From Agromyces albus (lineage in GTDB: Bacteria > Actinomycetota > Actinomycetes > Actinomycetales > Microbacteriaceae): a DNA stretch of 64,000 bases. The translations under genes and the position numbers were made by a program. The stretch is taken from contig NZ_SDPN01000004.1 in assembly GCF_004134825.1 (NCBI RefSeq), forward strand, positions 98,372-162,371, written 5' to 3'. This document shows, in pieces, positions 33,867 through 41,815 of this stretch. Under the pieces are notes generated by a model that made no database searches, was not told the origin of the DNA, and saw only the letters and a program-made list of their open reading frames with translations. How positions within the stretch are numbered: position 1 is the stretch's first letter; every line of letters begins with the position of its first letter.

Positions 33867-34976
33867 CAGGAAGTCGATCGTGGCGGTGAGCGCCTCCTGC
33901 GCCTCCTCGGAGTCGAGATGGAACTGGTACTCGTGCGGCAGTGCGGGCTCGTGGTCCGCCGGCCAGAACAGTGCCGTGACATCCACGCCCTGCGCCTCGA
34001 GGGCGCTGCGCATCGGCACCGACTGGAGCCAGGTGAGCGCGTCGCCGTTGCCGCCCGAGATGAAGGTCGTCGGGAAGTCCTCGGTCACGAAGTCCACGGT
34101 CGACATCAGCGCGCCTGACGGGCTCTGCGACCAGTCCTGCGTGCCCGTGTAGCCCCAGAGCGCGATCTTGAACCCCCACGCGCCGATGCCCGTGAGCTCC
34201 GACATCGCGTCGAGGTCGTAGACGCCGCAGTTCAGGATGGTGCCCACGAGCTGGTCGGCGTCGAGCGCGGGGTCGATGCCGACGAGGTCGGCGTAGTCGG
34301 GGTTCGTCGACATTGCCGCGATCTGGCTGGCGAGCTGCGAGCCCGCGGAGTCGCCGGCGATCACGATGCGATCGGCGTCGATGCGATACTCCGCCGCGTT
34401 CGCGTCGAGGAAGGCGAGGGCGTCGTTCAGCTGGTGCACGGCCGTGGGATAGGTCGCTTCGGGGCCCACCGTGTAGTTGAGACCGACGGTCGTGTAGCCC
34501 TCGGCTGCGAGGATCCGCAGGTAGGGGTCGACGTTCGTCGAGTTGCCCGAGATCCAGGCGCCGCCGTGGATCCAGATGACGGTGGGCAAGGGGTCGTCGC
34601 CGCCCGCTGGGGAATACACGTCGAAGGTCATGCCGGCATCGTCGGCGTCGTCGCCGAGCGGTACGGCGAGCTGCTCGGTGAGTGCCGTGTCGGGCACGTG
34701 CTTCTGCATCTCGGCGGCGGTCGCGCGCCCGCCCTGTTCGAAGACCGCGCGGATCAGGAGCGCTGACGGCCACGACGTGAGCGTGAGGATCCACGTGACG
34801 ATGAAGCTGATGACGGCGATGCTCGCGATCGTGCCGATGAAGCGGCGCTGTCCCCGCTTGAGCCAGATCTCGTTGCCCCACGATGGCAGCCCCGCGCGTG
34901 TTCTCCGTGACGACAACAGCAACCCCCTCGACCTTGTACCGCAACGACGTTCCCCCGCGTCGCTCCGCAACGACAT
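33849..34976 (-). CDS. membrane-anchored alpha/beta hydrolase (esterase/lipase-like)
   Basis: About 375 residues. A basic N-terminal part is followed by one membrane segment (FIGTIASIAVISFIVTWILTL), then an alpha/beta-hydrolase domain of the hormone-sensitive-lipase/BD-FAE type: oxyanion motif HGGAW, nucleophile Ser in GDSAGSQ, and Asp/His near DHEPALPHEYQF. The substrate is probably an acyl or acetyl ester at the membrane surface. The start is uncertain: ATG 34976 has only a weak ribosome site, and a TTG within the LLL triplet about 25 residues later follows GAGGGG; the first 35 residues are Arg-rich and may be untranslated. Confidence 0.83.
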   Translation of the reverse strand: MSLRSDAGERRCGTRSRGLLLSSRRTRAGLPSWGNEIWLKRGQRRFIGTIASIAVISFIVTWILTLTSWPSALLIRAVFEQGGRATAAEMQKHVPDTALTEQLAVPLGDDADDAGMTFDVYSPAGGDDPLPTVIWIHGGAWISGNSTNVDPYLRILAAEGYTTVGLNYTVGPEATYPTAVHQLNDALAFLDANAAEYRIDADRIVIAGDSAGSQLASQIAAMSTNPDYADLVGIDPALDADQLVGTILNCGVYDLDAMSELTGIGAWGFKIALWGYTGTQDWSQSPSGALMSTVDFVTEDFPTTFISGGNGDALTWLQSVPMRSALEAQGVDVTALFWPADHEPALPHEYQFHLDSEEAQEALTATIDFLGRVTG

Positions 34977-35206
34977 CCTGTCCGAGAACCGGTCGCGCCG
35001 TCCGTGTGACGCACCGGGTGCGGCGAGACACGACTGCGGGTTCGCCACCCGGCAGGCCGCCGAGGGCCGGCGCCATCGAATGCCGACACAGGCATTCGAC
35101 TTCGTCACACCCCGCGTTCACGTCGCGTTCAGGTCGAGATGTTCGGCTAGTCTGCAAGCCAGATGCCCAGTGCTGCGCATCGACAACCGAATCGATGGGA
35201 CGAATC

Positions 35207-36148
35207 GTGACCACCCGTACGGCCGAGTACCCCCGGCCGGACCACTTCCTCCTCCACATCAGCGACACCCACCTGCTCGCCGGAGGTGGCCTCCTCTACG
35301 ATCGCGTCACGAGCGAGCAGCACCTGCAATCGCTCTTCGACGAATTCGAGGCATCCGGTGGCCGGCCCGAGGCGATCGTCTTCACGGGCGACCTGGCCGA
35401 CAAGGGCGAGCCCGACGCCTACGACCGCATTCGCCGCATCGTCGATCCGGTCGCCGATCGGCTCGGCGCGCAGGTCATCTGGGTGATGGGCAACCACGAC
35501 GAGCGCAGCGCGTTCCGCCGGGGCCTGCTCGGCGAACGCGGCGGCTCACGCCCCGTCGACCGCGTCGACGACGTCAACGGCTTGCGAGTCATCACGCTCG
35601 ACTCCACCGTGCCGGGCCATCACCACGGCGAGGTCACGCCGACGCAGCTCGACTGGCTCGCCGAGGAGCTCAGCATCCCGGCGCCGCATGGCACGATCCT
35701 CGCGATGCACCACCCGCCCGTGCCGAGCGTGCTCGACCTCGCGGCGAGCGTGGAGCTGCGCGACCAGGCGGGGCTCGCCGAGGTCGTCGAGGGCAGCGAC
35801 ATCCGCTCGATCATCGCCGGTCACCTGCATTACTCCTCGACGGCGACCTTCGCGGGCGTGCCCGTCTCGGTGGCATCGGCGAGCTGCTACACGCAAGACC
35901 TCAACGTGCCCGCCGGCGGCACGCGCGGGCGCGACGGTGCCCGGGCGTTCAACCTCGTGCACGTCTACCCGACGACGGTGCTGCACTCGGTCGTGCCGCT
36001 CGGCTCGTTCCCGACACTCGACTGGGTCGACGCCGACGAGAGCTCGCGCCGAATCCAGGCTTCAGGCGTCAGGATCGCGGATGCCACGACGCCGGCGCAC
36101 ACGCCCGAGCCGCCGTTCACCATGCCGATCCCGGTGCTCGCCGGCTGA
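35207..36148 (+). CDS. class III cyclic-nucleotide-phosphodiesterase-like metallophosphoesterase
   Basis: 313 residues from GTG 35207 (an in-frame ATG at 35195 is the alternative). All metal-site motifs are present: ISDTHL (Asp20, His22), FTGDLAD (Asp62), MGNHDE (Asn96, His97), MHHPP and GHLHY. Its length and motif spacing match CpdA/Rv0805-type phosphodiesterases, which hydrolyse 2',3'- or 3',5'-cyclic nucleotides. Cytoplasmic, no signal peptide. Single gene convergent with the Stealth gene; a TAGTCT at about 35145 may be the -10. Confidence 0.9.
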   Translation: MTTRTAEYPRPDHFLLHISDTHLLAGGGLLYDRVTSEQHLQSLFDEFEASGGRPEAIVFTGDLADKGEPDAYDRIRRIVDPVADRLGAQVIWVMGNHDERSAFRRGLLGERGGSRPVDRVDDVNGLRVITLDSTVPGHHHGEVTPTQLDWLAEELSIPAPHGTILAMHHPPVPSVLDLAASVELRDQAGLAEVVEGSDIRSIIAGHLHYSSTATFAGVPVSVASASCYTQDLNVPAGGTRGRDGARAFNLVHVYPTTVLHSVVPLGSFPTLDWVDADESSRRIQASGVRIADATTPAHTPEPPFTMPIPVLAG

Positions 36149-36168
36149 CCCCGCCCCGCGGCGGGTCA
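36146..36168. terminator. hairpin whose arms contain both stop codons
   Basis: TGACCCCGC and GCGGGTCA form a stem with a one-base bulge. The TGA of the phosphoesterase (36146-36148) and the TGA of the convergent Stealth gene (36168-36166) are the two ends of the same stem. Confidence 0.55.
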
Positions 36169-37881
36169 GGCGGTGAGGTTGGGGTGTGCGGCGGCGGCGT
36201 TCGCTGGCGTGAGTGTCGAGGCATCCATCGCCTGCTTCTCCCACGGCGCCGCGAACGGGAAGTACCCCTCGAGGAAGTCGATGACGGCGCTCGTGCGCTC
36301 TTCGACGTCGATCTCGGGGAAGCTCCCGTCGTTCAGGCAGAACATGTCTTGATTGCGGCGCTTCAGGAGCTGCTTCATCGCGGGCAGTGCCTGGCGCAGC
36401 GTGGTCTCGATGTACTTCACGCGCGCGTCGGTCTGCACGACGGCATGCCCGGCGAGCAGCGCGTAGTAGTGGTAGAGCGAGTTCGTCACCGAGATGTCGG
36501 TGGCCGAGCGGAAGCGGCTCGCGGCCGTGCGCCGGAACTCTTCTGGGAACGCCTGCTCGAGCTCGGCCATGACGCTCTTGCGCAGCGGAGCCGCGCAGTG
36601 CTCGAGGTGACGCGTGGTGACCTTGCCGAACCGGTCGCGCAAGAGCGCGCGGTTGACGCGCGCGGCGTTCTCGAAGCCGCTGCGCCCGGGGTGCGTGCCG
36701 CCGAGTCCGATGCGGGTCGACGCCTCGACGAACTTCGTGATGCCGCCCGGCGAGAAGAACAGCGACGGGCTCACCGGCCGGCCGAAGAACATGTCGTCGT
36801 TCGAGTACAGGAAGTGCTCGGCGAGGCCCTCGATGTGGTGAAGCTGGCTCTCGACGGCGTGCGAGTTGTGCGTCGGCAGCACCGAGGTGTCGGCGAACAT
36901 CTCTTCGCTGCGAACGAGCGTGACCTTCGGGTGCTTCGCGAGCCAGCTCGGTGCGGGCGAGTCGGTCGCGATGAAGATGCGTCGCACCCACGGCGCGAAG
37001 AGGTGCACCGAGCGGAGCGCGTACTTCAGCTCGTCGATCTGGCGGTAGCGCGCCTCGGAGTCGTCGCCCTCGCCCACGACGTAGCTCTGCATGCGCTTCG
37101 CGCGCTCGCGCACGAACTCGTCGCTCGAGCCGTCGACCCAGGAGAAGACCATGTCGATCTCGAAGTCGACGTCGCTCGCGAGCGGCGCGAACATGTGCTC
37201 GAGGGTCGGCCACTCGCGGCCGTGCAGCTGCACGACGTCGTCGGTGGCCTCGGACCGGAGGAGCGTTCGGCGCATGAGCGCGTTCTCGACGGGCGCCTCG
37301 ATGGTCTCGTCGCCGAAGCGCCAGAACTCGAGCTGCACCGCGGTCTCCTTGCCGTAGCGCAAGCGCCCGGCGGGTTCGACGCGGGGCCGGTGCACGCGCA
37401 GCACGGTGGGCTTGCGGTGCGAGGAGAGGCGACCGTCGGCGAGCAGCACCGGGTGCGAGTCGGCCGCCCGTTGCGGCTCGATGGTCGCCGCGTAGAACGG
37501 CTCGTTCACGAACGCCTCGGCGAACGCGCGGGCCACCGCCTTGCGCTCGGCGCGATCGACGGCGATCACGAGGCGATCGTCGTTGCCGCGCACGAGGAGG
37601 AACGGGATGCCGGCCGCGTCGAGGGCGTCGCCGACGGCACGCAGGTCTTCGACCATCGACTCGTGCGGCGTCATGTGGCCGTTGCGCAGCGCGTACTGGC
37701 CCTTGCGGATGACGAGGTCGTCGCGATCGAACCGTGACAGGCGCGGGGCGGATGCCACGAGCACGAGTTCCGACGCATCGCTCAGCCGCATCGGCGGGGC
37801 GGGGGAGGGTTCCCTCCTCGCGAACGCATGCCCATCGTGCGGCTGCCGGTCAGGTGTTCGATCGCGGTGGGGTCTCGTCAC
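36166..37881 (-). CDS. Stealth family protein (sugar-phosphate transferase for extracellular polysaccharide)
   Basis: 571 residues from GTG 37881 (GGAGG ten bases upstream); a shorter start at ATG 37791 is possible. The four Stealth conserved regions are present: IDMVFSWVDGSS (about 242-253), the block around YRQIDELKYALRSVHLFAPW, then HNSHAVESQLHHIEGLAEHFLYSNDDMFFG (in separate segments), and NQDMFCLNDGSFPEI near 520. Relatives such as the N-acetylglucosamine-1-phosphate transferase alpha/beta subunits and capsule enzymes transfer hexose-1-phosphate units. About 200 N-terminal residues precede the first region. No other polysaccharide gene is next to it. Confidence 0.9.
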   Translation of the reverse strand: MTRPHRDRTPDRQPHDGHAFARREPSPAPPMRLSDASELVLVASAPRLSRFDRDDLVIRKGQYALRNGHMTPHESMVEDLRAVGDALDAAGIPFLLVRGNDDRLVIAVDRAERKAVARAFAEAFVNEPFYAATIEPQRAADSHPVLLADGRLSSHRKPTVLRVHRPRVEPAGRLRYGKETAVQLEFWRFGDETIEAPVENALMRRTLLRSEATDDVVQLHGREWPTLEHMFAPLASDVDFEIDMVFSWVDGSSDEFVRERAKRMQSYVVGEGDDSEARYRQIDELKYALRSVHLFAPWVRRIFIATDSPAPSWLAKHPKVTLVRSEEMFADTSVLPTHNSHAVESQLHHIEGLAEHFLYSNDDMFFGRPVSPSLFFSPGGITKFVEASTRIGLGGTHPGRSGFENAARVNRALLRDRFGKVTTRHLEHCAAPLRKSVMAELEQAFPEEFRRTAASRFRSATDISVTNSLYHYYALLAGHAVVQTDARVKYIETTLRQALPAMKQLLKRRNQDMFCLNDGSFPEIDVEERTSAVIDFLEGYFPFAAPWEKQAMDASTLTPANAAAAHPNLTA

Positions 37882-38075
37882 GGAGCGGTTGCCTCCAGGG
37901 GTGGTGGTGTGGGCGCGAGATGCGCAGTGCTCTGATTGTACGGCCGCGAGGCGCTCAGGTGAGGCGGATCGACAGGGTACCCGATCCGGAGCCGCAGTGC
38001 GGGCCCTCGGGCGGGGGAGTGTACAGCGTCACTGTGAGTCAGCCAAGGACTAGTCGCCTCCCTGTGCTACCGGCG

Positions 38076-38081
38076 TAGCCT
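38076..38081 (+). promoter_or_regulatory. -10 element for a leaderless small gene
   Basis: TAGCCT ends six bases before ATG 38088, matching the leaderless pattern seen at several other genes in the window. Confidence 0.5.
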
Positions 38082-38087
38082 TGAGGT

Positions 38088-38255
38088 ATGTGGTGGACCG
38101 TGATCGTCTTCCTGCTCGTCCTCTGGGCGATCCTGTCGATCGTCGGGTTCGTCTTCGAGGGCCTGTTCTGGCTCGCACTGGTCGGCGCCGTGCTCTTCGT
38201 CGGCACGCTCATCATCGGCATCATCCGCCATCGCGGTCGGAGGCCCTCCGTCTAG
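38088..38255 (+). CDS. small hydrophobic membrane protein
   Basis: 55 residues. Starts MWWTVIVFLLVLWAIL, has two hydrophobic stretches (about 3-22 and 26-46), and ends in a basic tail, HRGRRPSV. The start is supported by a TAGCCT -10 element at leaderless distance, and the frame keeps a normal GC3 pattern. Similar one- or two-helix proteins are common in actinobacteria, with no assigned function. 56 bp upstream of the desaturase gene and in the same direction. Confidence 0.7.
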   Translation: MWWTVIVFLLVLWAILSIVGFVFEGLFWLALVGAVLFVGTLIIGIIRHRGRRPSV

Positions 38256-38311
38256 CCCCGCCTGCGTCCGCGTGCCCAGACCCCGCGTGCGGCGAATCGA
38301 GAGGAGTCATC

Positions 38312-39424
38312 ATGACCCCCGAAATCGCCAATGTTCGTCACACGCGTGTTCGTCAGACACGGTCCGCGCCAGACGGATCCAAGGTGTCGCCGACGAGCGA
38401 CTTCACCGAGCTGGCCCGCCGCATCAAAGATGCCGGGCTCATGCGCCGGCGCTACGGCTACTACTGGACGAAGCTCATCGGGGTTCCCCTCGCGGTGACC
38501 GGCGCGCTCGCGTTGTTCGTCTGGATCGGCGACAGCTGGTGGCAGATGCTCACCGCCGTCGGATTCGCTGTGCTGTTCACCCAGATCGCCTTCCTCGGGC
38601 ACGACGCCGCGCACCGCCAGATCTTCCGCTCGGGGCGATGGAACGACTGGGCGAGCCTGATCATCGGCGACCTCTTCGTGGGCATGAGCTACGGCTGGTG
38701 GCAGAACAAGCACACACGCCATCATGCGAACCCGAACCAGATCGACACGGATCCCGACATCGACCTGCCCGTCGTCGCGTTCACGCCCGAGCAGGCGGCG
38801 CGGCCGCGGCCGGCGCTGCTGCGCTGGCTCATCGCGCATCAGGGCGCCTTCTTCTTCCCGATCCTGCTCCTCGAGGGCCTGTCCCTGCACGCCTCGAGCG
38901 TGCACCGCGTCTTCGCGCGGGAGCACGTCGCCCGGCGCCCGGTCGAGATCGCGTTCCTCGCGATCCGCATCATCGGCTACCTCACGATCGTGTTCCTCGT
39001 GCTCTCTCCCGACAAGGCGGCGGTCTTCCTCGCGATCCAGATCGGCCTCTTCGGCTTCTACATGGGAATGTCGTTCGCCCCGAACCACAAGGGCATGCCG
39101 CTCGTCCCGAAGGGGACGAAGCTCGACTTCCTGCGACGGCAGGTGCTCATGAGCCGGAACGTCCGCGGCAACCGGGTGATGGACTTCGCCATGGGCGGCC
39201 TCAACTACCAGGTCGAGCACCACCTCTTCCCCTCGATGCCGCGCCCGCACCTCCGGCGCGCGGCCCCCATCATCCAGGAGTACTGCCGCGACCACGACGT
39301 GCCGTACACGCAGGTGACGCTCCTGGAGTCCTACGCGATCGTGTTCCGATACATCAACCGAGTCGGCCTGGGCGAGCGGGATCCGTTCGAGTGCCCGCTC
39401 CTGGCGCAGCGCTCGAGCATCTGA
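38312..39424 (+). CDS. membrane fatty acid desaturase
   Basis: 370 residues, with GAGAGGAG before ATG 38312. The three histidine boxes of the di-iron site are HDAAH (97-101), HTRHH (134-138) and QVEHH (300-304); the last, with Q replacing the first His, is typical of front-end (delta-5/6-type) desaturases and related acyl-lipid desaturases. Four hydrophobic segments surround them. It inserts a double bond into lipid-bound fatty acids using reduced ferredoxin or a cytochrome, probably to adjust membrane fluidity. Single gene. Confidence 0.93.
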   Translation: MTPEIANVRHTRVRQTRSAPDGSKVSPTSDFTELARRIKDAGLMRRRYGYYWTKLIGVPLAVTGALALFVWIGDSWWQMLTAVGFAVLFTQIAFLGHDAAHRQIFRSGRWNDWASLIIGDLFVGMSYGWWQNKHTRHHANPNQIDTDPDIDLPVVAFTPEQAARPRPALLRWLIAHQGAFFFPILLLEGLSLHASSVHRVFAREHVARRPVEIAFLAIRIIGYLTIVFLVLSPDKAAVFLAIQIGLFGFYMGMSFAPNHKGMPLVPKGTKLDFLRRQVLMSRNVRGNRVMDFAMGGLNYQVEHHLFPSMPRPHLRRAAPIIQEYCRDHDVPYTQVTLLESYAIVFRYINRVGLGERDPFECPLLAQRSSI

Positions 39425-39440
39425 GTCCGTGTGGCGCCGG

Positions 39441-39502
39441 ATGACGCGCACTTACGTCGCGCGTCAGGCCTCGTGGCGGCATCCGCCCGCCGTGCCTAGC
39501 GT
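39441..39502 (+). promoter_or_regulatory. promoter A of the flavin/sulfur cluster
   Basis: ATGACGCGC at 39441 lies 56 bp before the -10 TAGCGT (39497-39502), which ends six bases before ATG 39509 (leaderless). The whole 62-bp block aligns without gaps to promoter B (40214-40275), including GCGTCAGGC, CGTGGCGGCATCCGC and TAGCGTCGG. The -35 region is poor, consistent with an activator. Confidence 0.6.
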
Positions 39503-39508
39503 CGGAGC

Positions 39509-40099
39509 ATGTCGCCCGTCGTCTCTCTCGTCGCCGTCTCAGGCAGTCTGCACTCGCCGTCGAAGACCACCGTGCTCGTCTCCGAGATCCTCGATCAGTT
39601 CGCCGCGGCGCTCGGCGACCACGTGGAGGTCGAGACGCATCTCATCGAACTGGGCGAGATCGGGCGGGAGTTCTCGGGTGCGTTGCGCCGCGAGGAGTTG
39701 AGCCCCATCGCCGAGGCGGCCGTGCGCCGGATCGAATCCGCGACGCTGCTCATCGTCGCGAGCCCGGTCTACCGGGCCTCGTTCACCGGAATGTTCAAGC
39801 ACGTCTTCGACTTCGTCGGGCAGTACTCGCTCATCGACACCCCGGTGCTGCTCGCCGCGACCGGTGGCAGCGACCGGCACTCGCTCATCATCGACCATCA
39901 GTTCCGGCCCCTGTTCTCGTTCTTCCAGGCCATCACCCTGCCGATCGGCGTGTACGCGAGCGACGCCGACTTCGTCGACTACCGCATCGAGGCGCCGGCG
40001 CTCCGCGAGCGGATCGGACAAGCCGTGAGCCGGGGGCTGCCCGTCGTGCGCGCGGCGATCCTGCCCGACACCGTCTCGGAGTACGTCGCCACCTGGTGA
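39509..40099 (+). CDS. NAD(P)H-dependent FMN reductase
   Basis: 196 residues, flavodoxin-like. The FMN phosphate loop is SGSLHSPSKT (about 11-20), with IVASPVYRASFTGMFKHVFDFV as the second FMN contact. Closest in style to MsuE/SsuE and to the FMN reductases partnered with luciferase-like monooxygenases. It would supply reduced FMN to the monooxygenase encoded 197 bp downstream and to the second one at 46.9 kb. Its promoter resembles that of the monooxygenase. Confidence 0.9.
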   Translation: MSPVVSLVAVSGSLHSPSKTTVLVSEILDQFAAALGDHVEVETHLIELGEIGREFSGALRREELSPIAEAAVRRIESATLLIVASPVYRASFTGMFKHVFDFVGQYSLIDTPVLLAATGGSDRHSLIIDHQFRPLFSFFQAITLPIGVYASDADFVDYRIEAPALRERIGQAVSRGLPVVRAAILPDTVSEYVATW

Positions 40100-40213
40100 G
40101 CGGATGCCACCGCCCGACGTGCGAGGGGGCCGGCGCACCGGGCCCACCCAGGCGCCGCTCCGGGGCGCTTCCGCGGCCCGGGCGTGACGGCAGATGACGC
40201 GGCGTTGAGGCGT

Positions 40214-40275
40214 GTGACGGCCGGTTCCCTCGTGTGACAGGCGCCGTCGCGGCATCCGCTGGCCATCCCTAGCGT
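40214..40275 (+). promoter_or_regulatory. promoter B of the flavin/sulfur cluster
   Basis: GTGACGGCC at 40214 is 56 bp before TAGCGT (40270-40275), with a second TGACAGGC box 36 bp before it. The block is a gapless match to promoter A. Unlike A, the transcript has a leader with AGGGAGG ahead of ATG 40296. Confidence 0.6.
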
Positions 40276-40295
40276 CGGGAGCAAGGGAGGTCGAC

Positions 40296-41720
40296 ATGAC
40301 ACGACTCATCATCGGCGCAATGGTCCGCGCGATCGGCGCCTACCCGAGCGGCTGGCGGTATCCGGGGGCGCACCGCGATCCGCGCGGCGATGCCGCGGTG
40401 CTCCGACGGGCTGCCGAGGTCGCCGAGGCGGCGCGCCTCGACTACCTGTTCTTCGGCGACTGGCTCGCGACGGGCCACGACCTCGAGTTCCGCGACCCCT
40501 ACCTGGTCGCGCGCATCGACCCGATCAGCGCCATCACCTACCTCGCCGGCGTGACGCAGCGCATCGGTCTCATCGCCACCGCGAACACCACGTATGCCGA
40601 CCCGTACTCGCTCGCCCGGTCGACCGCCTCGGCCGACCTCCTGAGCGGTGGCCGCGCGGGCCTCAACCTCGTCACCGGTGCCGAACCTAGGGCAGCGGGC
40701 AACCACGGCCGCGACTTCCACGTGGCGAATGAGACCCGCTACGACCGGGCCGTCGAGTTCGAGCTCGTGCTGCGCCGGCTCTGGGACTCGTTCGATGACG
40801 ACGCGATCGTCGCGGATGCCGCGAGCGGCGTCTACCTCGATCCCTCACGCCTGCACGCCACCGACTTCCACGGCGCGCATCTCAGCGTGACCGGGCCGCT
40901 CAACGTCGCCCGCCCGGTACAGGGTCACCTGCCGATCGTGCACGCCGGCACTTCGCCGCGTTCCCGGCTCTTCGCCGCGCAGAGCGCCGACCTCGCGCTC
41001 GTCGCCGTGTCGGGAATGGCGCAGGCCGCGGTGATCCGCGAGGAGCTGCGTGCGCTCGCGTTCGAGTCGGGCCGCGACGATCGCACCCTGAAGGTCATCG
41101 CGCCGGTGTTGCCGATCGTCGGCGAGACCCGCGAGCACGCGCAGTCGATCGCCGACGAGCTCAGCGAGCTCGTGCAGATCGCCGAGGACTGGCCCGACGG
41201 GCCGCCCGAGGCGTTCCCGACGAATCGTTCGCTCGCGCAGCTCTCGACGCTCGTCGGCGTCGACCTCACGGGGCTCTCGCCCGATCGCGCGGTGACGCCG
41301 TCGCTGATCGCGGGCTTCAGCGCCGCGGGGCAGGAGCTCGTCGAGATCGTCGGAGAGCGCACGGGTCGCAGACCCCTGGGGGAGCGCCCGCCGACGCTGC
41401 GCCACCTCGTGGTCGCGGCATCCGTCAACGCCTCGATGATCGTCGGCACGGCTGAGGAGATCGCCGCGGAGTTCGAGGCGTGGGGCGACGCCGGTGCCGT
41501 CGACGGGTTCAACGTGCTGTCAGCCGTGCAACCCGCGCAGTTCGAGGCGTTCGCCCTCGGAGTCGTGCCCGAGTTGCAGCGGCGGGGTGTGTTCCCGACC
41601 GAATACGAGGGCGAGACGCTCCGCGATCACCTCGGTCTCGAGCGCCCGGAGAGCGTGCACGTGACGCCCGGTGACCTCGTATTTCCGAGCGTTTCGCGCC
41701 GTGACGGCGTCAGTCGTTGA
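40296..41720 (+). CDS. NtaA/SnaA/DszA family FMN-dependent monooxygenase
   Basis: 474 residues with the luciferase-like TIM barrel of the NtaA/SnaA/DszA group: LDYLFFGDWLATG, LSGGRAGLNLVTG, ETRYDRAVEFELVLRRLW, PIVHAGTSPRSRLFAA and DGFNVL near the end. Members use reduced FMN from a partner reductase to cleave C-N or C-S bonds (nitrilotriacetate, dibenzothiophene sulfone, sulfide-type substrates; the B. subtilis YxeK enzyme acts on a succinylated cysteine). The substrate here is unknown; its place beside an FMN reductase, an importer and a desulfurase-like gene favours an organosulfur compound. Confidence 0.88.
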   Translation: MTRLIIGAMVRAIGAYPSGWRYPGAHRDPRGDAAVLRRAAEVAEAARLDYLFFGDWLATGHDLEFRDPYLVARIDPISAITYLAGVTQRIGLIATANTTYADPYSLARSTASADLLSGGRAGLNLVTGAEPRAAGNHGRDFHVANETRYDRAVEFELVLRRLWDSFDDDAIVADAASGVYLDPSRLHATDFHGAHLSVTGPLNVARPVQGHLPIVHAGTSPRSRLFAAQSADLALVAVSGMAQAAVIREELRALAFESGRDDRTLKVIAPVLPIVGETREHAQSIADELSELVQIAEDWPDGPPEAFPTNRSLAQLSTLVGVDLTGLSPDRAVTPSLIAGFSAAGQELVEIVGERTGRRPLGERPPTLRHLVVAASVNASMIVGTAEEIAAEFEAWGDAGAVDGFNVLSAVQPAQFEAFALGVVPELQRRGVFPTEYEGETLRDHLGLERPESVHVTPGDLVFPSVSRRDGVSR

Positions 41721-41753
41721 TCGATTGAGACCGCGCGGCGGCATCCGTAGCTT
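41701..41753 (+). promoter_or_regulatory. promoter C in front of the ABC transporter operon
   Basis: The upstream block TTTCGCGCCGTGACGGCGT (41692-41710) overlaps the end of the monooxygenase gene. TTGAGA (41725-41730) and TAGCTT (41748-41753) are 17 bp apart. The same block lies at exactly the same distance (33 bp) before the -35 of promoter D. Confidence 0.6.
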
Positions 41754-41815
41754 CAATCGGACCGCCCTCACCAAGGGCGCTTCTGCTCCATTCCCGACCG
41801 AAGGAATCCCAGCTC

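Noticed and set aside
34543..37737. Open frame of more than 1000 codons on the plus strand
   Set aside because: It runs across the hydrolase, phosphoesterase and Stealth genes in other frames; the translation is Arg/His/Pro/Ala-rich with no domain, the usual shadow of GC-rich genes.
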